Of a stretch of 64,000 bases of DNA, positions 44,201 to 57,205 are shown one piece after another (position 1 is the stretch's first letter; each line of letters begins with the position of its first letter). Source of the DNA: Sebastes aleutianus (Eukaryota; Chordata; Actinopteri; Perciformes; Sebastidae); contig CAKAKS010000066.1 of assembly GCA_916700875.1 (NCBI GenBank), positions 13,549,861 through 13,613,860 of the forward strand. Reading direction: 5' to 3'. The position numbers and the translations under genes are program-made. Under the pieces are notes generated by a model. That model did not search any database. It saw nothing but the letters and a program-made list of their open reading frames with translations, and was not told the origin of the DNA.

Positions 44201-47200
44201 GCATGAGTCCTCACTTGAAGATCAGCAGCAATCAACACGGCTGAGTGTGAGGGATGAGAGGGAATTTTACCAGGGGAAATGCCAGATGGCGTGTAATTAG
44301 AGCACAGGCACAGACACAGAAGAATTAGCGGGGTTAGATAAATGCCTGTGTTGTGCATTAAATTTGTTCCCCTTCCTAATTCTCCTCTAAAGGGAACATC
44401 ATTAGTATGCTCGAGGATCACCTGAAATCAATAACAAAATGGCATAGCGCAGTGATGTTCCCGCCAGCTAAGCAGGAACAAGAGAGACGTCCTGCGTAAG
44501 TCTTTAGCGAACCACCACGGTAGATGCCAAGGAGTAGGAGCCTGTGCCAGCAATAAATACTTAATCTTCATGCTGGCCCCCCACTGTGGTCTGATGCACA
44601 ATGTCACGTCTGCTATGTCCCTGCAAGTTCAGTGCGTAGTTGCACTCTTACACTACTTCAAGTACAGTCTGACTGCGTATGTGTCTTAGCACCAGTGTCA
44701 CCAAGTCAGATTTCTTGTACATGATCTGTTCTTGGCAAATGAAGGTGATTCTGATTATGACTCTGATGAATAGCTGACACTGGGCAAACATGTTTACACT
44801 GGTACATTGCCTTTGTACTGTAGATGTGTCTTCTGCTTGGTAGTCAGCCTTACATTTGTATTACTGTATGCTTAGTAAAGCAAATGAATGTGATTATCGA
44901 CTGGCTGAATAGGGAAAATAAGTATTTGATAATTCAAAACTCATAGTGCATATTGAAGAATTTGACTGGAGCCCAACCAATACTGATATGATATTTAAGA
45001 GAGTAAAAAAATCCAATAATTATATATTGGGTGATTTCTTTTTTTTTTTTTTTTACTTTAAAGGTTCTCTTAAGGGGATTCAGAGCATTAATATAGCAAC
45101 AAACATCTAATTTCTATGTAAAGATATAGAGGAGTAAAGTCTACCTGAGCAGAGAATGAAGTTGCTCTCCTCACGGGCCAGCCACGCGCGCCTTTCAGTG
45201 CATATTCATGCACGTGAGCGTGCTCCACTGACTAGCTCATGGCCGCGACTCACTTCACTCTGGTTACAGCTGATAACGCCGTCCCAACCGATGGCATCGT
45301 TGCGGAAGCGTAGCATCCATCCTCCGGTTCTCCCTCAGGTAAACACTCTTAGCTCTGTCAGCTCTGTTGCCGTTGTTTGCACTGTTAGCACCGTTAGCTG
45401 CAACCCATCAGCTCAGACGTCGCAATTTTGAGAGCCATGCGGAGGCAATAGAAATGCTCCCAATCTCGCATTTAGCACCTTTTTAAAGACATAATTAAAG
45501 ACGAACAGTTTTGATAAGAATCCTTCATATTTGGTTATTGAAAATGAAAAAATGGAATTAAAAAGATAATATCTCTGGTTCTGCACTCTTTTCAAGAGTC
45601 TGACAATGTTATAGAAGTCTAACGCTAAAACGAGTACTCTTTTAATTCATTTTGACATGCAATAAGTCCTTGAGGTGCTCTTAATAATGTTAAAGCTGGT
45701 CACAGAAAAGAAATCTTCAGGCACTCTCAGGCAAGGAAAAAAAGTCATTAAAGAGGAACTCCGGCGATTTACTATTGCTCCATAAAGCTGAGTGACTCAT
45801 AAGAAACCCATTTCAAAGCAGCAAAGACCAAGATATCCTTTTTCCCTTTTAACTCCTACATTTAATGCAACTCCTAACTCCTACTTTAATGCAACTCAAG
45901 AGCGTTGGTCATAGACCTAAATGCCCACTTCTTTCAAACACCATAGCTCCAGATGGTAACACAGGCTTTCCGTTAAAAAAAAATTAAAACTCAATCCCAG
46001 GCCAAGATAACCCTGGTGACATCATAAGTCCCTTTTTAAAAGCCCTTATTTAGTCATGCATATTGGTGTAAAATGCAGACATGTTTGGTCCTCACACAGT
46101 CTTAACCAGGGCGTTTGGACCATATTATGTAAGTGGTCTGTGATGCTAATCAAGTTTTATGTATTATTTTATCCTCCTATCAATGCAATGCAGTATACGG
46201 GAACATTGTTTTCAACCATTATTTATGTCAACAAGTTGAACTCCAATCAAAAACACATTTCTGTAATGTCATTTCTTGTTACTTATCAGCAAACAAATAC
46301 TCTGATACCAATAAAACTGTGATAAGCATGTCAGTGTGTTGGAGCACCGATTCAGTTTTATTATGTCTGCGATAAACTAAAATTGGCTGATATTTTACCC
46401 ACTTGAAATTATTGAATAAAAGCAATACAGACACTTCTTGTAAACCTCCTAGTTAGCAGATAGAATGAATTGTTGTGGATTCTCTCATTTGATGACAGCT
46501 TTTTGTTCACTATGGCTGCACCTATGATGCAAAGAATAGGTGTATTTGCTGCAAATAATTTTATAGATGCACTGTTCTGTTTTTGCAGTAAACTATCGCC
46601 ACTGAATGGGCTATATACACACTATACTAAAAAACCTTTTATGTTGGTTGCCGGATATAATATTACATAGTCACACATTGAAAATGACTGAAGAATTCAG
46701 GTGAAATGGGTCGGCGTTGGATTACGATATGCATTGTGTGCTCTGCACTTTGAATACCAATTAGATTGTATTATGCATTATAGTGAGCGAGGCTTTAATT
46801 TTCCTGCATATCTCCAGATAATTCAAATGTGAGAATTACATGCTTCTGCTCTCTCCTCGCCTCTCTTCTCGCTGAACTTTTTTCTCAACTGCTCCTCAAA
46901 GTGTCTCTTTGACTGTATGGAGCTAGCTTCATTATCGCGAAGGCAGATTAAAAGCAAAGAGTTTAAGAGGAGCGAGGAGTGGAAAAGATCTGTCCTGGCC
47001 TTCATTCTTCATCAGAACACACTCTCTCTCTCTCTTTCTCTTCCCTCTCTCTCTCTCTGGCCGTAATTACAGCCCAGCCTCATTCTGAATCAGAGACGAA
47101 CATGCAGTACTCCCTTGTGTGAATGTGCGTCATTTCTGCTGTTGATCAAGAGCAAAAGCTTTTTGCGATGCTTTTTATAACTAGAGTGTTATTATTTCCC

Positions 47201-50200
47201 CGCTATTTCCTCCTGCTTTTCATCTAGCATTTATTTTTGTAAAGGCTAACACTCTCTTCCTCGTCCCCCTGACCTATTACAGTCTAGTTAGACTTTGAGG
47301 CTGCTGTGTTCCTTTTATGAAGACGTACAAGGGAAGTGCCTACCTCTGAGTGACTGCGCTTGAAATTGCTTATGAGATGCTTCTATATTTAGGCTAATGA
47401 AGATATTAAGTCGCTCTCTAGATATGTCATTTCCAGGGGCCAGAGGAAGCTCTCAGACTTATCTATCAGCCACGCATATTATCAGAAGAGGACTAGAGAG
47501 TAATTTGATTAGAGTTAACCACCCTGGGCTTGCTATTGGATTAGGGTGATCGTCTTATCTGTGAATGAGACAAATAGCTTTGCACTTTACCTTTTTGATC
47601 TTACACACTCTTTCAAACTGAATCAGTAATGCCTGCTGTAGAGGTGTGGAGATGAGGAGGTCCAGTCTTGTCTTGATTCATGTATTCTCATCACATTATA
47701 AATGCTATTTTAACTCTTTAAATACTCCTCTATCTGTGCTTTATTTTTCAGGTACAAAGGTTTCATTAAAGATTGTCCAAGCGGACAGCTGGATGCGGTG
47801 GGCTTTCAGAAGATTTACAAGCAGTTCTTTCCTTTTGGAGATCCCACAAAGTTCGCCTCCTTTGTCTTCAATGTATTTGATGAAAATAAGGTTTGTTATC
47901 AATTTCACTTCTTTTATTGTCTGGGGTTGCTGCTAGATAAGGAACGGGATGTTAAAAGCGACTGTGTCTGAGGATAGAGCTAATCTAAAGATCCTTCTTT
48001 CAGCCAGAGGTTGCACAGAATAAAAGGGCAACATGGTATAGAAATCCTACTCATTTTGCTGCTGTTATTATTCCAGAGCCCTTTTTGGCTGCATGGTATC
48101 AGGTTTGTATATAAAAAAAGGTTATTTATTGAATCTCTTCCACTTCAACCCTCTTTACCATAGACACGTTTTTTTTTCTTATTTAGGGGGTACAGGGGAT
48201 GTTCAGGGGTAGATAAAAACATCAACGGAGAGCTGGGAACCTGAAAATTAATTTGAGATGCAGCTCAGCACTGTGTGTCAAGTTGTTCTAGTCATAAGTA
48301 CAGTATGTGATGGTCATTCCCATGCTCTATCATGTCTCATAAGTTGTTGCAGCAATTTTTGGGTTACATAGATTTGGTGCTAAATTTAACCTTTTTTTTA
48401 CCATTCAAGAATTTCTCAAAATGATCTATAATCCCACCAAAATACCACATTAAGACACCAAGACCTTGAGGAACACCATAGAAAAAGCCATACTGGGATT
48501 TGGTATCAAAAACTTTTGACATTTGGAGATTTCTGCAAGAATTTCATTTTTCGATTTTTGCGATTGGATGGCGAGTACTTCTGTTCTAGAAACTACTCAG
48601 AAACCCCCTTATTGTCAATCTACCTAGGAAAGCCATCCATCCTCTGAATGCTCTAGAGACCTAGAGCATTCAAATGATTCTCTCGTTTGTGGCTGTAATG
48701 TTTCATGAGGCTGTGATTACCCTAGAGGTCACAGTAATTTTATACAGTGAGGTCACGTTTCAAAAAATGGTCTCACTACAATGAAATGGCTACTATGGGG
48801 ACTAACATCATCACACATTATTACAATTGGGCTCATTGGATCCAAACGAGACTTAGCTTTCCAGTCATACCCAATTTATGTAATTGCAAGACTGTTTAGG
48901 GACCCCAGTATGCAGAAATATTCAAATACACCATTTTAGAATAGGCGAAAATAACACATTTATACTGCATTCAAAAAACTGAATGGTTTTTGCCCCAAGC
49001 TGCATGTGATTATCATGAAGTGGGCATGTCTGTAAAGGGGAGAACCCATTTTCATTCACATATCTTGAGGTGAGAGGTCAAGGGACCCCTGTGAATATGG
49101 CCATGCCAGTGTTTCCCTCGCCAAAATTACTAGTACCAGTACCTTCACTCTTGCTCTAAAACTGAGCCTACTTCAGCCTCTGAAATACAGTAAAGTCGGC
49201 CGAGGTCGCCAGCGTCCTCAAAGAGGTTAAACCCCTTTTGAATGAAAGTTTTGGAAACTGAATGATATTTAAAATCTTGTAAATGTAATCAAAATATACA
49301 GTATATGGACATGTCGGACAATCCATGTTTAGCATACGCTACAAATTATTTTATGCATAATGTGTGATAATTTCCCTATTTTTGTTCTTTGTATTTTTTG
49401 CTAACTGTAAGGTTAGTACAAACAGAATCCTATTACATTTCTCACGTATTTAAGGACATACATAAGTACATCTTTGAAATCATTCTCTGCTGTCAGTCAG
49501 TATTTCAACAGCAAAGATGATTCTATCCTATAAAAAAGACGAGTCGTTGCATCATTAGTAACACATAATGGTAACCCTTAGTTTGGTGCCAGAAATCAGT
49601 TTCCAAGAGTGTTTGCCAGTTTATTTTTAAAAAGGTGTATATGCATGTTTGTTTTTTTTGGAACGAAGCTCTCTCTGTTACGTGGGCGCATCCTCTAAGT
49701 ATTTGAGGACATGAGATGGCACGTTTCAACAAGGCCAAACTGCTAAAAGCAACATTTGTCTGGAGTGATACACCTCATCGCATCTGTGCGAGATTATTAA
49801 AATGATGTTTAGGAAGACGGACTGTAGATGAGTAGCTCCTGGGATTTTGGTAAGCCCCTGGAGCTTTATTGACTCAGTTAAGAGGCTTTGTGTCAGGAAG
49901 ATCAGACAACCCCTCTGTCTGATGTTTATCTGTGACCTTCATTAGCGTTCGGCACCCCATAGTTAGAGAATGCATTGATCTTAACAGCATTTATTACATT
50001 TATAATCAGCAATGCATGACCTCAGCATTGTCCTGCTGGTCAGATGTCTAGCAAAGATAAAGTTAGCTGACCCCAGGGCCATGAGGAGCGCTTTGCTGTC
50101 TTCTGAAAGTAGAGCTGTCTGTTGCTGAACTCGGTTACAGGTAGGCAGCTGTTAGTAGCAGAATGTTGGGAAAACTTTTTGATGCAACACAATCCTTTTA

Positions 50201-53200
50201 GTATCTGGAAGCCTGAAGGCTCCACTACCAGGACATCGATTTATATGCATCTCTTGTTGTCCACAAGCTGTCGTTTTCACTTGTGTGAACGGCACGTCTT
50301 TTATGCAGCGCCTTTAAATGTTTAATTTGACCAAGTCTCATGCAGTTGCATGAGGTCATAACTTGGTGAGTCGGTCTGAATGAGTGGCGTTTGAGCCACT
50401 TTGAGCTTTCGTTTTGCATTTGATTATTATCCGTGTTAGAAGACGTTTCTCGTGTGGCCTCACAGAAGAACGCTGCAGGCCTCAATTTTGGGAGACTAAT
50501 TGGAAATTTTGAGCTTCTACGGTACGATTCAGAGCATTTGATTCGAACAAAGCTCAGAGGAAACGCGTGTCAGAATATTTTCTACCTTGTCGGACAGAAT
50601 TATCCGCCATGCCCCATTCATGATGTAGAAAAAATTGTGAAACACTTTGCCCCCCCTCCCCAAATATACAGCAGTTGTTTGTGTGCTGTAACTTTTTCGA
50701 CGACGAGCCAGTCGCATCCATCTTACTAATGACCAGAGGTGACATGTTTGTGCCTCAGGAGAGAGCCAGGTGCGGGGCAAAAATAGCAGCTGACTTGGAG
50801 CAAACGTCTGGCCCCGTTTTCAACAGAATACAGCAAGGACATCATGAAAGAACAGCAAGGAGCTCATGAAAGTACAGCGAGTGTGAAGCAAGATGCTCAT
50901 CTTGTCTCTGGGCCATTTCCTCTCTACCATTCTCTCTCTGTCTCCCTTTTGTCTGCAGGATGGACGCATCGAGTTCTCTGAGTTCATCCAGGCCTTGTCA
51001 GTGACTTCCCGGGGGACTCTCGATGAGAAGTTGAGATGTAAGACGTCCTTTCCTGTGTTTTGACATTTAAATGACAGGATTAAGGACTGACTGCAATGCG
51101 TTGCATATGAAAGAGGACTGGTGGTTTCCTAGAGAATAGCAAACAAGAGATAATTAGCAAGATACAGCAGGCATATTAAAACTGGGGGCCATGTTGACAA
51201 CTTTTTTTGAAAATAAAACACCCTAGAAAACTTGCAACTTTAGCTGTGACCATAAGTGTTAAACCTGAAACAAAGTGTGATCATTATTTATATGCACAAT
51301 TACTACCGTCAATTTTTGAACTGGAAAGCAACCATGAAAGACTGCTACATGTCTGTACTCAGTTTTCACAACTCCCAAAGTCATGTTGAACACATAAAGA
51401 AATATATAGTTTAATATAATCGTTTGGATTACACTTTGAAGTCACAGTCGCTTTCTGATCTCTTTTTTTTTCCTCCTTACAGGGGCTTTTAAACTCTATG
51501 ACCTTGATAATGATGGCTACATCACCCGAGATGAGATGTTGAACATCGTAGATGCCATATACCAGATGGTGGTAAGTTTTACCAGACATCATAAATCATG
51601 AATCTGAATTGTTTGAATTGTGCAAAATGTAATGATTTATTATTTTAGGGGAACACTGTGGAGCTGCCAGAAGAAGAAAACACACCAGAAAAGCGAGTGG
51701 ACCGTATCTTTGCAATGATGGACAAGGTTAGTAGCTTAAAGGGTAACTTGGGTATTTTTGAACCTGGACCTTATTTTCCCATGTTTTTGTGTCTAACTGA
51801 CTAATAGGGACAACGATTTCTGAAACTGGTCCAGTATTGAGAGAGAACGCTGTAGACGGCAGCCACTCACAATGTACGCTGCAGTGTAATCCTATCGGGG
51901 CACCGTCATTTATGTCCATTAGAAGTGCTTCTTCTTGCCATGACAGGCTTTGATTGTTAACGTTATACTAACTCTGCTCAATTGCGCTGGCAGCTTGTTT
52001 CACAGCTGCCAGTTACAGCGTTCTCCCTCAATACTGGACCAATTTCAAAAATTGTTGTCACCATTAGTCACTTAGACACATAAGCATGGAAAAATAGGGT
52101 CCAGTTTGAAGAATACTGAAGTTACCCATTAATATCAAAATAATATCAAAACACCAACGTGTTAGAGACAGTGGCTTCGTCCGAAATCACATAATATGTA
52201 CTGCATACTCAATATGTTTACTATCGTTCAACGTACATACTGTACATATGTATCTTTTCGGACGCACTGAGCAGTAATTTACGTCATCACTTCCTGAGAG
52301 CCTCCCTGCCGGTTGGAGATGTGTAACCATGGTCACCCGTGCCAACATCATGTGACCAAAACAATGGTTTGTGAGAGTCAAGTCTGAACTAATTTAAAAA
52401 CTATATTACGCCTAACAAAGTGAAATCTTATACTTACAGTTAAATTGAAGTGTTATTAATGTTGCAGAGCTATCTATCAACGTCTGTTATGAACATTGTC
52501 GTCACTACCGCATTGCATAGTGGGATATTTATGCCGCCTTAATGTCCAGTGCATACTATCTAATATTTCACTACTAAAAAATCTCACAAACGGTTTCAGC
52601 GTACTAAATAGCATGTTAGTATGCAACCAGCGATAATGCAATATAGTCGCTGTACCATTTGATGTTTACATGGTTTAACATCAAACTTTGCCTGACACTG
52701 ATACCAGTGCAATAATGATTATTATTTAACATTAAGAGGACTGAATCTGCCTTTGTTGCCACCCTCAGGGCTTTGACATGGACACTGTTAAGTTTAGAGC
52801 CATCACAGCGTCAGTAACACCGCCTGCAGTCTATAAACATCATATATAGTCTCCTCCACCACTCTCCCCCGGTGCTAATGCCCATTCCCTCGGCCCCAAG
52901 AATCTACTCAGCTTTAGTGAAAGATGAGACGCAGCCTGCCTGCATGGGTGTGTTTGTCAGCCCACTACTGCCAAGATCAGCCCATTGGACTAGCTGTGCA
53001 GCACAGCAGCACTTAGTGATTTGTATTGGCAGAGAGTGGCTAACGTCCAAGTGCACTGAACCAAAGATCCCATCTAACAGCATAGAACAGGAGTAGCATG
53101 ATTTAGCTTAAGAGCCTGTTTTGCCCCCTGCTGGTAACTCTGTGTTAAAGCATTACGGTTCATCTTGTCTCATGTTCCTCTTCCAGAATGCAGATGGGAA

Positions 53201-53285
53201 GCTGACTCTGCAGGAGTTTCAGGAGGGCTCAAAGGCAGACCCTTCTATTGTTCAGGCATTGTCTCTCTATGATGGACTTGTGTAG
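38220..53285 (+). CDS. ncs1: Neuronal calcium sensor 1 (frequenin), complete, 7 coding exons
   Basis: A myristoylated EF-hand protein that binds PI4-kinase, Ric8 and D2 receptors and tunes neurotransmitter release. Coding exons: 38220-38283, 42244-42268, 47752-47890, 50959-51037, 51483-51571, 51649-51726, 53187-53285; they total 573 nt, 190 residues, with consistent phases. The start has A at -3 and G at +4, and MGKSNS is the myristoylation signal. EF1 is the inactive Cys-Pro type ([11 protein letters not shown]). EF2 ([12 protein letters not shown]), EF3 ([12 protein letters not shown]) and EF4 ([12 protein letters not shown]) keep calcium ligands. The end is YDGLV. Against human as I recall it, only about four residues differ (Ala to Val, Thr to Ser, Asn to Asp, Asp to Asn). 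The second exon is only 25 nt. An acceptor at 38136/38137 suggests the first coding exon begins there with 83 nt of 5' UTR. Teleosts have ncs1a and ncs1b; I cannot say which this is. Confidence 0.97.
38284..42243 (+). other. ncs1 intron 1 (after the start-codon exon)
   Basis: About 4 kb with no coding signal. Contents: a (CT)n tract at about 39267-39303, a hAT-type element at 40392-40726, and otherwise unique AT-rich sequence. The short open frames here lack splice or homology support. Confidence 0.6.
40392..40726. mobile_element. hAT-type non-autonomous element, ncs1 intron
   Basis: Starts TAGGGCTGTCAATTAAC and ends CTTTGACAGCCCTA. The flanks ATTCATAT (40384-40391) and GTTCATAT (40727-40734) match at 7 of 8 bases. 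Contains a CCTTAGGTTTTCTAG phrase also found in family F. Confidence 0.72.
42269..47751 (+). other. ncs1 intron 2
   Basis: About 5.5 kb. Beyond the relic at 42341-43065 it holds AT-rich unique DNA, repeat-like segments near 45040-45490 and 45750-46030, and a (CT)n tract at 47023-47060. The region 46690-47000 is free of recognised repeats and has homeodomain-like CAATTAG and ATGCAT motifs. No exon is seen. Confidence 0.5.
42341..43065. mobile_element. CAGTGGTGGAAAG-type transposon relic, ncs1 intron 2
   Basis: Begins CAGTGGTGGAAAGCAACAAA then CTCAAGTACTGTACTTAAGT, a very common fish hAT-like repeat; AGTACTTTTACTT and CTTTTACTAAAGTA phrases return at about 42912-42978. The middle (42571-42880) contains unrelated AT-rich sequence, and the expected right terminus is degraded. 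Confidence 0.6.
47891..50958 (+). other. ncs1 intron 3
   Basis: About 3.1 kb, one third of which is family F. The remainder (49250-50940) shows no recognised repeat or exon; open frames near 50225-50860 are overlapping on both strands without splice support. Confidence 0.5.
48235..49215 (+). repeat. Family F dispersed repeat, copy 2 (ncs1 intron 3)
   Basis: Collinear with 27092-27985 in the same orientation. This copy has an extra segment at about 48870-48985 (GTTTAGGGACCCCAGTATGC and following) missing from copy 1. Non-coding in all frames. Confidence 0.75.
51738..52130. mobile_element. Foldback element (family A), ncs1 intron 6
   Basis: Starts AAAGGGTAACTTGGGTATTT and ends GAATACTGAAGTTACCCATT. 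Mirrored inner blocks include CCAGTATTGAGAGAGAACGC against GCGTTCTCCCTCAATACTGG. It begins 11 bases into intron 6, directly after the donor region. Related to 6334-7175 in crat but shorter. Confidence 0.82.
52179..52625. mobile_element. GCATACT-type repeat, ncs1 intron 6
   Basis: Built on GTACTGCATACT, GTACATACTGTACATATG and CGTACTAAATAGCATGTTAG phrases, like the nested unit at 17681-18027. Probably a degraded non-autonomous transposon. Confidence 0.5.
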
Positions 53286-55020
53286 GAATGTAAGGTGAGT
53301 GGGTATTAATGAGCTGCATACGGCTCTGCTTGGGTGACTTTCAATCCCAGGTCATGCTTCCAACTCAATATAATGCGGTCTAATTCTTAATTCATCAGAG
53401 CAAAGTATATAAGAAAGGGAATTCAGTCCGTGGGCTGAAACCAAAGTGAAGAAGCCACTTTCTGCTCACAGTTTGTTCCTATGAATTATTCAAATGGCCC
53501 ACTTGTTTGCTGGCAATCAAATAGTCTTGGAGTGCTGAGTGAAGAGCGAGACAGCCCTCTCTGCTCTCACTGCCTAATGTAATGCGCAGGCCGCTGCCAA
53601 TTGTTGCTGACATCCTGCTCAGCGTTTTGTCAACTGCGAAGTGAACTCGCGAAGACATATTTTAGTAATGCAGCAGCTCTGTTTTAGTGATTTATCCTGC
53701 ATGCCCTGAACACACCCACGTTTCATGACACCACTTACTGTCATCTGTTCAATGGTGATAATTCTTCTCAGATGGATCCATCTCAGCATCGGCACGCCAA
53801 TCCAGCACCATCACACCTGCGACGGGAGGAAGAAGCCACATTTATCTTGCTTCACCCACCCAGAAGTGGACTGCAAACTTTTTTGTCGCACGACCGTACC
53901 CGTGTCAAGTAGCTGTTCGTCTACATTTCCAGTTCGGATTGTAAACAAATATATCCTCTGACGTGACGGAGAAGTCAAAACATGTCAGCAAAAACCCTCA
54001 TTTATCCGTGCTTCTGCAGCTATGTGACACCGCGTACACCCTTGAGTTTGTTGTACGAGCATTTCTGCAAACGCAGTGTTGTGGTTTCCCCATGGACAGT
54101 CCGAGGAACTGAATTCCCCCCCTGAAATGTTTGTGTGTGTGTCTATTTCACATACTGTAAACCAGGGGATGCCAGTGATCCGCTCAGTGGAACTGTGCTG
54201 CTGCTTCACCACCACACGGAGAGAGACTATAAACCCGGGGGAATCTGGAAAAATGTGTTACTTGGTGATAAAGATGTGAACTCTAACTTGAAGTTACAAA
54301 GCAGTAAAGTGTACATTGTATAATGTAAATAGAATGGTAATTTATTTTCTGCTTTGCTGCGTTTATGGGAATTTCCTCATACGTATGGAATGAAGTTTTA
54401 TTTTTTATCAAAAGGTGTTGAAATGTATTGCACTGTATTTTTCATTATTGTGGGATTGTTTTCTTTTCTCACATTCTGAAGTTTCCTTTTCCTTAGAGGA
54501 GAGGGGTTTTATTTGAAGAAGGAGTCGGGAGTTTTCTATGGATTATTTTACTACGTTTGCAGTCTCTGCATCCTATTGTGTTTCTACTCCCCCCCACGTT
54601 AGCACTAGCGTCTAGTGTCTGCACTGTTGCACAGCCGCATCCTGAACGACACGACCGAGCAACACAGTTGAATTCCTGCAGCTCGCATCTGAACTGAGGC
54701 TCATTTATTCCTTTTGAGAGCATCGTACTCCACCCCTCAGTCAGCTCTCACACAAAGCCCCGGTCATTGAGAGGCACAAACAGACATCAATTCTGGTTGT
54801 AAAGCTTATTTGCGAGCTCCTGTGGTTGCGATTGTCCACTTTTGTAGTTGTCCTGTGTGAGGCCAGAGCATGTGATGATGCCTTTTTTTCCATTTTTTGA
54901 TTGTTTTAGATACAGCGTTAAGATGTTTTATCAGCTTCACTGATTTTATGCCTTATGCAAATGATAATTTACTGAATGATAAATGTCATTTACCTGTTGA
55001 TTGACAGTATAAGAGCACAG

Positions 55021-55026
55021 AATAAA
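55021..55026 (+). terminator. ncs1: Polyadenylation signal of ncs1
   Basis: AATAAA 1.7 kb after the ncs1 stop, followed by a G/T-containing segment (GTGGCTCAC, TTAGTCGTTGTATTTG). It is the best hexamer in this 3' region; a long 3' UTR is usual for NCS1. Confidence 0.5.
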
Positions 55027-55330
55027 ATGCATTTAAGTGGCTCACTTTTCTATGGCTGCATTCTTAGTCGTTGTATTTGAAATGAATAGAAAAGATGCAT
55101 CTGTTTTTTTCTTAATTTTATAGGAGCTGCTTTGTTTAAAAGTGGAATGACTGTTGCTCAAATGTGTATTTGCAAAAACTTTCCTTATGATCCCTAATGA
55201 ATCGCATCTCAAGACAGTAATCCAAGACATCACACACCCGATTACATTGTATTTAAAAGCTGATCCTTCCAGCATTGCACTGAATTATTTCACTAATAGG
55301 GAATAATGCAATGCGTTGAAATACAGAATC

Positions 55331-56019
55331 TTAAAGCATCAGTGGGTAGAATTGGAGCATTAAAAACAGTTATTTATATAAAACGGTCACTATATCCTGA
55401 CAGTATATCCACACTCCGGTGTCCTCCGGTGCTCCTAATGGCATCTGCAAGATTTCCCAGACCGGAGGAAAACAACCAATCAGAGCCGAGCTGGAGCCTT
55501 GCCGTCCCTGAGCAGCTGTCAATCACTCACGAACTCGGATCAAACGGTCAAACTAGGCAGCGCTGATCAAATATGAATCAATATTCTGTTACTGTAATGC
55601 CTATTTCTTGCATAAAATGTTTTCAGAAACATTTTGTAGTGTACTGTTTAGCTGTAAAATGAGAAAGTTTGTGCCATGTTGAGATAAGTTGAGGAAATAC
55701 CAAGCATCATTACAGTTACAGAATATTTATTAATATTTGATCAGCGCTCCCTAATTTGACCGTTTGATCGGAGTTTGCAGTGATTGACAGCTGCTTCTGT
55801 TGAATTTAACAGCCAATAGGAACGCTCTCACCCTGAAATGACCTGTGATTGGCCAAAGTCTCCAGTCAAGGGCTAGATTGTTTAAAGCCTGAAAACAGCC
55901 ATGAGGAGGTGAAGAAGTCTAGTTTTCTCTCAGAACACTTGAATTACAATATGCTGAAAGGTTAATATGGAATTTTTGCTCAACGATGCCAAAAACATTC
56001 TGCCTACTGCCACTTTAAA
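55331..56019. mobile_element. Family C element between ncs1 and hmcn2
   Basis: Starts TTAAAGCATCAGTGGGTAGA and ends CTGCCTACTGCCACTTTAAA. It lacks the LINE insertion seen in 25211-26326 and so serves as the empty-site reference. Confidence 0.8.
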
Positions 56020-57121
56020 CTCGCTCTGTGGTGTAAGTCTGCACTGTTTGGTTGTATAATGAACAATGCATAAAAGTGTGATGTGTTGGCATTGATTGGT
56101 GGGTTAATGAGGTGCGATAATGGCTCTGTCTGCTCACTGGGCCTGCTCAGACCTGCTCTCGGTTTTCTTCTCATCAAGGACAGATGCATGTGATATCAAG
56201 AGGAAGAGGTCAGGAGGGTCCAGAGCTTTGACTGGAGACTTCTGTTCTGTCATTTTGGGTACATCTTTGATTCACTTTGTAGACGTTTTAAATGTAAATC
56301 TGTAACTAAATGCAGTGAAAAAGAGATTTTAAGTGAACAATCATCTTCTTGTCTCAAAAATATTCTGTCTCCCTCGCACTTCCAACTTTGCAAGAAGACA
56401 CTGAATTATTTACATTTTCATAGGAGCAGCGCTGGCTTCCTCTGTGAGGTCTCATCTCCTGTGCCACAGCTAGACATCAAGTGAATTATATTTAATAATC
56501 AATAACCCATTTCTTTTTTTCCAGATCAGCAAGGTAAAAAAAAAAAAAGGAGCATTTCTGTGTGAAGCGTCAAGCTCTTCCATTTATATGCCAAGGGGGA
56601 GATTTCTCAGGGTGGGTTATGTATAAAATTAGATTGGTGTCAGCTGAATATAAACGACGGCTATTTATAAAAACGAGGCTGTTGCTGAGACAATGTTCTC
56701 GGCATGTCCAAAATACAGGCTCCAGACTCTGCTGCTAATGTGCGCAAAAGCTGGTAAAAAACAAGTCTCTAGGGGGAGAAAATTGAATTGAAGGGGGGGG
56801 GATGTTGGGATAGGGTTAAAGCCTGGAAGTCACACTGGGGTCGAGGCAAAAAAAAAAGTCAGGTTGGGTCTCGGGAACCTTTTAATACCCATCTCCGCCC
56901 CCGTTTGAAGCGTCAGAGCACCAGCTCTCCAGGGGCTCTCCAACACAGAGCCAGTCCACACGCTCCTCCAAACTTTACGCACGGATGTCCTCCTGTTGGA
57001 AGTCTTTTTACTCTGGATTTTGATGTGTTTCAGCTGAGCCAGATATATTTTTCTACCGATTGGAAACGATCCCACACTTTGAATAGCTTTGAGATCTAAA
57101 CTTTTTAAAACTTTCCTCAAC

Positions 57122-57144
57122 TTTTTTTTTTTTTTTTTTTTTTT
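57122..57144 (+). repeat. Poly(T) run upstream of hmcn2
   Basis: About 23 consecutive T, followed at 57189-57200 by 12 A, both within 90 bases of the hmcn2 start codon. They would form complementary tracts in a 5' UTR transcript. Confidence 0.8.
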
Positions 57145-57205
57145 ATCATTTGATTCGCCTCATTCCAGCAGACAGATGCAGTAAATCTAAAAAAAAAAAA
57201 GAAAA

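Larger units (their letters stand above)
53286..57205. other. ncs1 3' UTR and spacer before hmcn2
   Basis: Probable ncs1 3' UTR to about 55045, with a poly(A) signal at 55021-55026. A strong donor at 53294/53295 and an acceptor near 53771 may mark a 3' UTR intron. 55331-56019 is a family C element. The 1.1 kb before 57206 should contain the hmcn2 promoter and 5' UTR; it has G-rich and T-rich runs but no clear core promoter. No other gene is seen. Confidence 0.55.
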
